NCBI GenBank assembly: GCA_007132315.1
Contig: SLOW01000250.1
Location: 1 to 15,832, forward strand
DNA from: Opitutales bacterium
GTDB taxonomy: Bacteria > Verrucomicrobiota > Verrucomicrobiia > Opitutales > T3Sed10-336
DNA length: 15,832 bases
Reading direction: 5' to 3'
Part shown: positions 1 through 6,717 of the stretch, piece by piece
Numbering within the stretch: position 1 is the first letter of the stretch
Layout of the letters: each line of letters starts with the position of its first letter
The notes under the pieces: generated by a model
Database searches by the model: none
Told to the model about the DNA's origin: nothing
The model's input: the letters and a program-made list of their open reading frames with translations, nothing else
Made by a program: the position numbers and the translations under genes

Positions 1-3000
1 CGTTGCTCGAATCAACGGCGACAGCAGTGAGCGTTTTGCTTCCGAGTGTATCAGGATTGTACACCATCGTGTAAGGCGGACTCGTCGCAACATTCCAGAT
101 ACTTCCATTCACCCGGAACTCGACCCGCTCAATCGAGCGGTTACTGTCCACGACCGCGGTCATCAGAACGGACGACGACGACGTTACGGTCATCCCGTGC
201 TGCGGAGACACCAGACTGACGATCGGTTCCGGCGAGAATACTCGTAAATTCGCCGCAGCCGATTCGATGGTGTTGTTGGTGGTGTCGGTTTCCTCGATCA
301 CATTGTCGGGATCCACCACCGCCCGGACACGGTAGTCGCCGAGCGGCAGGCCGCTCAGGCCGATATCGAACGTCAGCTCAAACGGGATATCCCCGGGGGA
401 AACCGACTGGGCGGAATCCGGCTGCCGGAACTCCTCGCCACTCTGGTCAACCAGGACAACCTCCACCTGGAAGTTCCGGTCCGGCGCGACCTCGTTGAGA
501 TTGTCGCCTGAAACCGTTATCTCGACCGAATCCTCCGGAGCATAAGTGACGTGGGAATCGTACTCCAGCCCGGTCAACGTCAGATCCGGCGCATCAAGGA
601 TTCGGATACCCGGCCGGCTGATGACGTTGTTAGCGAAATCGCTCTCCACCGGATCCTCATCCGGGTTGATCCAGGCCACCAGGTGGTAGTCTTCTCCGGA
701 TTCCGCAGCCTCCGGAAACACAAGGTCGCCGCTCACGGTCTTGGATGACGATCCGATGCCGGAAGCAATCAAGGTTTCCGCGAACGGGACGCTGTCCGGG
801 TGGGCGGGATCGCCGTCGGGAGACAGAAGGAATTCAATGGCGACGTCCGCGAAATTCGGAGCGCCTTCGTTGGCCACGGCAACCTCGACGGAAAGGACAC
901 TCCCCGGAGCGTAGGTGCCCGCTTCGAATACCAGAGGTTGCTCGCCGGCAAACGTGAAATCGGGCAAGTCGTTGGTGGAAAAGTCGCGGTTGGCGGAGAA
1001 GCGCTCGTTGTTCCGGTAATTCATTTCCGCGACAACGGTGTCGCGGTCGGCACCTAGATCCCGCCCCACTTGGGCCGCCAGGTAGAAGCGGCCCAGCGGA
1101 ACGCCGTTCGGGACCGTGACAAACCCGGACAAGGTGGCCTCCTCGCCGGGCAGCAAACCGTCCTCCAGCACAAACTCTCCGGCGGAGGTCCCGAGCACGA
1201 TGTCGTCACCGTCACCGGAAACGCGTTCCGGCGACAGGAACCACCGGATCTCAACCGGCATGCCCTCGGGCAACTCGGCGACACCCGCGTTCCGCAGATC
1301 GATCTCCACTTGCACCTGGGAGCCCTCGGGATGAATCCCGGCGGGATAACCGATCGCTGCGATCTCAAGATCGGCCAGCGTTCCCTCCGTGCGACGGTCG
1401 TGAACATACACATCGCGCTTGTTGTTCTCCGAAACGAAAATCAGGTTGGTCGCGCCGTGCACGAGATTGTTGGCCTCGGCGGCGAACGCTATAAACCTTC
1501 CGTCGCCACTGATCGAGGCAGCGCGGCTTGAATTGGCACCGTCCTCGTTAACGAAATTCTGCCCGGTCTGTTCGCCGAAGCGATTGACACTGACAAGAAC
1601 GGTTTCGCCGGTCAGCCAGTCGTGGACGAATACATCCGAAGAATTGTTATTGTCCCCGTCCACCAGATTGTCGGCCGTCGATCGGAAAGCCACATACCGG
1701 CCGTCGCCGCTGATCGACGGCTCCAGGCTGCCGAGTGTCCGCGGATCGGTCCCAGTCTCGTCCGGCGGGTAATTTGGAAGGGTGTCTCCGGAAATTGCAT
1801 CGCTATCCGGAACGCTGACTCCCGCGGTGGCACGCGCTCCGGCACCGGGTTCATCGAATAGGCCCGTCTCGTTGGCGTCGCGGTCGTGCACGTAAATATC
1901 ACTGACGCCGTTGGCAATACCGGGATCGCCGCCGATCGGCAGGTTGGTGGCAGGCGAGGAGAACGCGACAAAACGCCCGTCGTCGCTGATCGACGGCGAA
2001 AAGCTGCCGGCGTTGGCCGGAATTTCGTCGCCCGCTCCGTCGTAGTCGGCACTCACGCGCACCGTGGCGATTCCCCCTTGCTCATCCCACACGCCCGAAC
2101 GGTTGGCATCGCGATCGTGCACGTAAATATCGAATTCTCCGTTGTCGGCGCCCGCCGTCAGATTCGCGGCGTTGGACGAAAAAGCGACGTGGCGTCCGTA
2201 GGCGCTGAGCGAGGGTGAAAAGCTGTCACCTTCGGCCGCCTCTCCTGCGTCGTTCCGGCTGGCCAGTACGGTCGTGCCGGAATGTGTGTCGTGGACGAAC
2301 ACCTGACTGTAGCCGTGGGTCACAACGTCGGCCAAATTCGTGGCGCGCGATTCAAAGCCCACAAAGCGGCCGTCGCCACTGATCGCCGGCTGAAAGGCGC
2401 CGCGGTTGGCCTGGACGTCGAGTGTGCTGACACTGACCAGGCGCGTCGCCACGCCACCTGCCTCGTCGAATACGCCCGTATTGTTGGCATCACGGTCATG
2501 CCAATACACAGCGCTCCGGCCGTTCAGCACACGATCGACGAGATTCGTGGCATCCGAAACAAATACCACATACCGGCCGTCGGCGCTGATCGCCGGACTG
2601 ACGCTGGGTCCGTCGGCCTCTTCGCCGGCGGAATCGACGCTCACACGGACAATATCCCCGCTCACGGTATCGCGAACGAAGACATCGGTCGCCCCGTTCG
2701 TGTCTCCATCGACGAGGTTCGACGCATTGGAATGAAACGCCACGTATCGGCCGTCGGCGCTGACCGCCGGATAATCGCTCAACCCGTCGGCCTCTTCGCC
2801 AAAGGCGCTCTCGCTCATGCGGTGCGTGAACGGAAAATCCTCCGGCTCGATGGTGATCTTGGCCGTCTCCGTATCCACAAAAATGTTATTCGCTGTGCTC
2901 AGCTCCTCCTGCTGGTCCATCGAGTCGAGTTTGACCGCGAGGAAATAGGACCCGGCCGGAAAGTTCCCGGGGATCTTCACTTCCGGCAGCGCGATCGTGG

Positions 3001-4738
3001 TCCGGCCGCTCGCTCCCTCCGGCCCGTCCACATCGAGTTCGACACCACGGATCCGGGTCAGGAGGAAGTCGTCCTCGTTACCGTACACGGTATCAGAGGA
3101 CAAGCGAATTTCGATGAAGTAATCGTCGGGGATGGCGTGGTTGCCGATATTCTTGAAGGAAATGGCCAGGTCCTCGATGTACTCGCCCGGCCGGTAGCTG
3201 CCGCCGCGGTACTCCAGACCCCGCTCTTCATCCGGTCCGCCCTGCTGGAAAGCCAGGTTCGGGAGAGCGGTCACCTCCACTCCGGGCTCGTCGGAGACAA
3301 ACACGGCACCCAGCGGTTCGGAACCGCCGTCCACGCGCACTTCCAGGAAATAGTCCCCCGGAGGCGGACGGTTGTCTTCCCGTTCGCTCGGCGTCAGTCC
3401 GGAACCGAAAACAGCCTCCGCGTTCAGTGCCGCATTGATGCGTGTGCTGAACGGGTTCGACGCGGTTGTCGATGCATCCGGCGTACCCGCCGGGACGGAA
3501 AAATCGAAGCGGCCCACCAGGTAACGCTCGTTTTCGTCCTGTTGGCTGCCGACAGCCGGAATCAAATACACCGAGGCGTTGTTCTGACTGGATGTCGAGG
3601 GATAGGGCGCCCCGCTGCTTTCGACATTGACGGTAAAGGCGAAGACCTCGCTGTCCGGACCGCCGGACGGACTGATCTCGCCGCGCCAGCCGCTGACCGT
3701 GGCCGAGAAATCCACCCCGGGCGGGGGCGCCGGGGGCAGGTCGCCGCTGATCGTCACCTCGGCCGGATCCGACAAGGTCGTATTGCCCTTATCGTCACGG
3801 GCCAGGGCGTGCAGCGTGTACGTGCCCGTGAACCGCGGCTCCCAGGACACCTCCGTCGGCAACCCCTGCACCTTGCCGACGGAACGACCGTTGACAAAAA
3901 ATTCGATGTCTTCGAGCGAACCACCGCCATTGGCGTTGGCATTCGCTTTGATAGTGACGGATCCTCCCGTTTCCGGAACGGAAACCGTATCGCCGTCGGT
4001 CGGTTCGACGATTTCGACTTCAGGGCTTTCGCCGGTAGGGGGAACGATCGTTACTATTTTCGTATCCTGGTCATTAGTGCCATCGGAAAACTCAACCTCG
4101 GCACGTAACTCCAACGACCCGTTCGCATCCTCGGGCACCGGCCAGAAAAAGGTATAGGGATAGTGTTCGACCGGCTCCTCCGAGATTTCCTCGCCATCAG
4201 CATAATACGTTACATGCCGAACCGGCAAACCTGCCGGCGAATATACATTACTTTGCAAAACCACGGTAGAGCCTGCCGGAATATGACTCCCCGGAAGCGG
4301 TGTGGTCAGTTGCAGGTCGACACCGGTAATGAGGTACTCGACCGGCGTGGACGTGATGATGTGGCCGTCGGCCTCGATTTCCGCTACGATCTCGTAGCGG
4401 CCGGGCGCAGGGGGATCCCAAAGAAAGCCGTACGTATTATCAAGATTGATTACATCGACCTCGAACCGGCTTTGGTTGATCAGAATGTACGCCGAATCCG
4501 GTTCGAACGGCACGGGCCCGACGATCCTGGCCTCGATGTCAACGAGTGAACCGCTACCCCCGTCAAATGATTGATGGTCACCGTGATCCGGCGAATCAAT
4601 CACCACATCGATCCCAGCCGGATGGTTGTTCGACTGCGCGTGGGCGAGGCCTCCGCCGAGAGTCAGGGCGGCCATCAGGAGGCTGCGCAGGTTGAGAAAG
4701 CGGCGGGACAGGCCCGTTGGAGTGTTCGTCGTCTTCAT
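1..4738 (-). CDS. Giant exported Ig-like/CARDB/seven-bladed beta-propeller protein (C-terminus beyond window)
   Basis: An open frame of 1579 codons runs from ATG 4738 to the left edge without a stop; the end is missing. The start overlaps the previous stop as ATGA, implying translational coupling. A signal peptide is visible (arginines, then LLMAALTLGGGLAHA, cleavage near residue 35). Domains read by eye: three Ig-like modules (about 38-335); a region ending in short beta-rich sequence (340-480); a CARDB-like module (485-620); seven TolB/PD40-type propeller repeats (645-1115, core ISGDGRYVAF followed by ATNLVDG and DVFVHD); three more CARDB-like modules (1115-1240, 1255-1367, 1382-1487), each closing with an NN dipeptide; and another Ig-like module at the edge. 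Three blades hold an EF-hand-like D-R-D-A-N loop. The architecture is that of a secreted or surface adhesin or scaffold; a pilus-tip role is inferred only from the operon. No catalytic site was recognised. Confidence 0.9.
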   Translation of the reverse strand, partial: MKTTNTPTGLSRRFLNLRSLLMAALTLGGGLAHAQSNNHPAGIDVVIDSPDHGDHQSFDGGSGSLVDIEARIVGPVPFEPDSAYILINQSRFEVDVINLDNTYGFLWDPPAPGRYEIVAEIEADGHIITSTPVEYLITGVDLQLTTPLPGSHIPAGSTVVLQSNVYSPAGLPVRHVTYYADGEEISEEPVEHYPYTFFWPVPEDANGSLELRAEVEFSDGTNDQDTKIVTIVPPTGESPEVEIVEPTDGDTVSVPETGGSVTIKANANANGGGSLEDIEFFVNGRSVGKVQGLPTEVSWEPRFTGTYTLHALARDDKGNTTLSDPAEVTISGDLPPAPPPGVDFSATVSGWRGEISPSGGPDSEVFAFTVNVESSGAPYPSTSSQNNASVYLIPAVGSQQDENERYLVGRFDFSVPAGTPDASTTASNPFSTRINAALNAEAVFGSGLTPSEREDNRPPPGDYFLEVRVDGGSEPLGAVFVSDEPGVEVTALPNLAFQQGGPDEERGLEYRGGSYRPGEYIEDLAISFKNIGNHAIPDDYFIEIRLSSDTVYGNEDDFLLTRIRGVELDVDGPEGASGRTTIALPEVKIPGNFPAGSYFLAVKLDSMDQQEELSTANNIFVDTETAKITIEPEDFPFTHRMSESAFGEEADGLSDYPAVSADGRYVAFHSNASNLVDGDTNGATDVFVRDTVSGDIVRVSVDSAGEEADGPSVSPAISADGRYVVFVSDATNLVDRVLNGRSAVYWHDRDANNTGVFDEAGGVATRLVSVSTLDVQANRGAFQPAISGDGRFVGFESRATNLADVVTHGYSQVFVHDTHSGTTVLASRNDAGEAAEGDSFSPSLSAYGRHVAFSSNAANLTAGADNGEFDIYVHDRDANRSGVWDEQGGIATVRVSADYDGAGDEIPANAGSFSPSISDDGRFVAFSSPATNLPIGGDPGIANGVSDIYVHDRDANETGLFDEPGAGARATAGVSVPDSDAISGDTLPNYPPDETGTDPRTLGSLEPSISGDGRYVAFRSTADNLVDGDNNNSSDVFVHDWLTGETVLVSVNRFGEQTGQNFVNEDGANSSRAASISGDGRFIAFAAEANNLVHGATNLIFVSENNKRDVYVHDRRTEGTLADLEIAAIGYPAGIHPEGSQVQVEIDLRNAGVAELPEGMPVEIRWFLSPERVSGDGDDIVLGTSAGEFVLEDGLLPGEEATLSGFVTVPNGVPLGRFYLAAQVGRDLGADRDTVVAEMNYRNNERFSANRDFSTNDLPDFTFAGEQPLVFEAGTYAPGSVLSVEVAVANEGAPNFADVAIEFLLSPDGDPAHPDSVPFAETLIASGIGSSSKTVSGDLVFPEAAESGEDYHLVAWINPDEDPVESDFANNVISRPGIRILDAPDLTLTGLEYDSHVTYAPEDSVEITVSGDNLNEVAPDRNFQVEVVLVDQSGEEFRQPDSAQSVSPGDIPFELTFDIGLSGLPLGDYRVRAVVDPDNVIEETDTTNNTIESAAANLRVFSPEPIVSLVSPQHGMTVTSSSSVLMTAVVDSNRSIERVEFRVNGSIWNVATSPPYTMVYNPDTLGSKTLTAVAVDSSN
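1500..2770 (-). repeat. Seven coding repeats encoding the beta-propeller blades
   Basis: A 20-base core (plus strand like CCGTCGGCGCTGATCGCCGG) recurs at 1500-1518 (partly degenerate), 1701-1720, 1977-1996, 2196-2215, 2370-2389, 2577-2596 and 2751-2770. The steps between copies are 201, 276, 219, 174, 207 and 174 bases, all multiples of three. On the minus strand each copy encodes the blade motif S-x-S/A-x-D/Y-G-R-Y/F/H. The longer blades have an inserted D-R-D-A-N-x-x-G-x-x-D-E loop. The repeat is therefore protein-level domain repetition rather than a mobile or CRISPR repeat. Confidence 0.85.
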
Positions 4739-6705
4739 GATTCTTCCTTGTCTTCGTCGGCTTCGTCTTCGGCCGTTTTTCGGGTAAATTCGTAAAATTC
4801 GTCACGCTGGCGTTCGCGGGCGCGCATCCGCTCGTCGCGCTCCTCCATGTAACGGGAAAGGTTCTCAATCAAATGTCGTACTGCGGGGACGGTATCCGGA
4901 GTCAGCGAAACCGATCCGCCGATTACGAAGCCGTAGGTTTCGTCGCGAAAATCACCCGCGAACTCCGCCGGAACGTCCTTCTTGCCCGGGTAGAAATAAA
5001 CCGGAGCGATTTCCTCGCGAATCTCCGTAAGCAGCAACCCGTGCTCGTCGTCGGCGCGCCGCGCGGAGACAAAAGCCGTCGCTCCCGTCACTTTTCTGGT
5101 GAAGCGCTCGAGAACGCCGGACAGGCTTTCGAGCTGGGCGGCATCTTGCGGGTTGATCTTGAACACCAGTCCGACGATACCGTCGCCGGTAACGATGGCC
5201 ATGTCACGGTCCAGGAAACGGCCTTTCAGCGGATCAAAGTGGCGTTCGGGCTGTATCCGGAGCTCGAGGCTGTGGACGGCCACGCGAACGCGGGACGGCT
5301 CGGACACCGGCAGTTCCAGGCGAACGCTGTAATGATCGCCATCCAGCTCCGGCACCTCATTGGCGCGGGCCAGCCGGAACGGTTCAGCGGCCATGTCTTC
5401 GTCCGTTTCCGGTGCAACCATTTCCTCCGGCTCGTGCTCGCCCAGTTCATCGAGCAGCCCGAGGATCGTTTCCTCATGGTGCGGGGCCGCCTCGACGGCC
5501 GCCTCCGCCACACTCGCGCGCCGGTCCGGAACACGGGCGACGGCCGTTTCCACAATCGCCAGCGTCCAGAACGCCTCTTCGTCGGACACCCGGCCGACCG
5601 ATCGACGCACGGTCGGGACCGCGCGTTCCGGAAACATCCCAAGCAGCGATTCGAGCATGGCGAGTTCCCGTTCCAGGCGTTCCGGAATCAAATCCTCGCG
5701 GTCGTCATCAGCGAGCTCTTCCACCGGTTCTTCTGATTCCTCTTCGACCGGCACATCGCCCGTTTCCTCATCCGCCGAGACCTCGGTTATCTCCTCCTCA
5801 TCAACCTCGCGGCCCGCGGCCCGCAGGATCGCGTCTTCATGCCGGGGCGCCGCCGCCAGGGATTCACTCAAAACCTCTTCTTCGCGTTCCGGATCTTCCG
5901 CCAGGGCCGCCTTCACCAGTTCCGCGGACCAGAATGCTTCCTCATCCGCCACCCGGCTCACCGAACGGCGCACGGTCGCGGACACGCGGTCGGGAAACGT
6001 CGCCATGAGCGAGAGCATCAACGCTTTCTCCCGCTCCAACCGCTCGGGCAATTCCCGTTCACCGGCTTCATCGACGGATTCCTCGGACGTTTCCTCCGTT
6101 GCCGCCACCTCGGGCTCCGCCACCGTTTTCTCTTCAACCATTTCTTCCACGTCTTCGGATCTCGCCGCGTCGTCTCCGACCGTGATCTCCGCCTCCCTTA
6201 CCTCGTCCGGGACATCGCCAACGGCTTCGTCAACCGGCTCCTCGCCGGAGGCGGACACCTCTGCCGGTTCGAGCACAGCGGCTTCCTCGTCGCCCCGCAC
6301 GCCATTCTCCAACCACCGGGCCACGGCGGCGTCGATCGTTTCGCCTTTTTGGGCGACGTCCTCACTCTCCAGAGAGCGTGCCACCGCCGAACGAATCACG
6401 TCCTCTTGCTCCGGGGCGGCCTGAACGGCGGCTTCGATGACAGCGACCAAGGCGTCCTCGGTCACCTCCGGCATGCCGTCGAGAGCGCTGAGAACAATCC
6501 CGGCCGCCGACTGCGGAAAACTGGAACACAGGGACGTGACAATGTCCGGAGCCGATTCCGGATTCGCCGCCACGGCCTCGGTCACCGATGTGAAACGGGC
6601 GAGCTCCTCCTCCCCCGCTCCAGCGTCGTCGGCGCGGGTTTCCCACGCCGGGAACGCGAGGCTCGGAAGCAGTACCAGTATTGTGAGCTTAAAAATGAAT
6701 TTCAT
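4735..6705 (-). CDS. Exported acidic protein with three helical modules shared with the secretin; function unknown
   Basis: 656 residues. Start ATG 6705 follows a strong ribosome binding site, AAGGAG, which overlaps the secretin stop codon. The stop overlaps the next start (ATGA). Residues 1-25 look like a signal peptide (KFIFKLTILVLLPSLAFPA). Three alpha-helical modules of about 80 residues lie at 37-112, 217-300 and 340-420. Each contains an FP-x(6)-V core (FPDRVSATVRRSV, FPERAVPTVRRSV) and an AAPxHExxI end; the last two copies are clearly a recent duplication. They are separated by Glu/Val-rich acidic linkers. A mixed alpha/beta domain (about 443-610) matches no family I know, and the tail (612-656) is a charged helix. 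The same module sits at the secretin N-terminus, so a periplasmic secretin-associated role is likely but inferred. Confidence 0.9.
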   Translation of the reverse strand: MKFIFKLTILVLLPSLAFPAWETRADDAGAGEEELARFTSVTEAVAANPESAPDIVTSLCSSFPQSAAGIVLSALDGMPEVTEDALVAVIEAAVQAAPEQEDVIRSAVARSLESEDVAQKGETIDAAVARWLENGVRGDEEAAVLEPAEVSASGEEPVDEAVGDVPDEVREAEITVGDDAARSEDVEEMVEEKTVAEPEVAATEETSEESVDEAGERELPERLEREKALMLSLMATFPDRVSATVRRSVSRVADEEAFWSAELVKAALAEDPEREEEVLSESLAAAPRHEDAILRAAGREVDEEEITEVSADEETGDVPVEEESEEPVEELADDDREDLIPERLERELAMLESLLGMFPERAVPTVRRSVGRVSDEEAFWTLAIVETAVARVPDRRASVAEAAVEAAPHHEETILGLLDELGEHEPEEMVAPETDEDMAAEPFRLARANEVPELDGDHYSVRLELPVSEPSRVRVAVHSLELRIQPERHFDPLKGRFLDRDMAIVTGDGIVGLVFKINPQDAAQLESLSGVLERFTRKVTGATAFVSARRADDEHGLLLTEIREEIAPVYFYPGKKDVPAEFAGDFRDETYGFVIGGSVSLTPDTVPAVRHLIENLSRYMEERDERMRARERQRDEFYEFTRKTAEDEADEDKEES

Positions 6706-6717
6706 GGTGTGGCTCCT

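Noticed and set aside
1500..2770. Regularly spaced 20-base repeats as a possible CRISPR or DNA repeat array
   Set aside because: The spacings are all multiples of three but unequal, the copies vary at the third codon position, and they encode the conserved strand of propeller blades.
2282..4108. 608-codon open frame on the plus strand opposite the giant protein gene
   Set aside because: It lies antisense to a frame with clear repeats, signal peptide and operon coupling. Its translation is Arg/Val/His-rich without any domain, as expected for a shadow in G+C-rich DNA.
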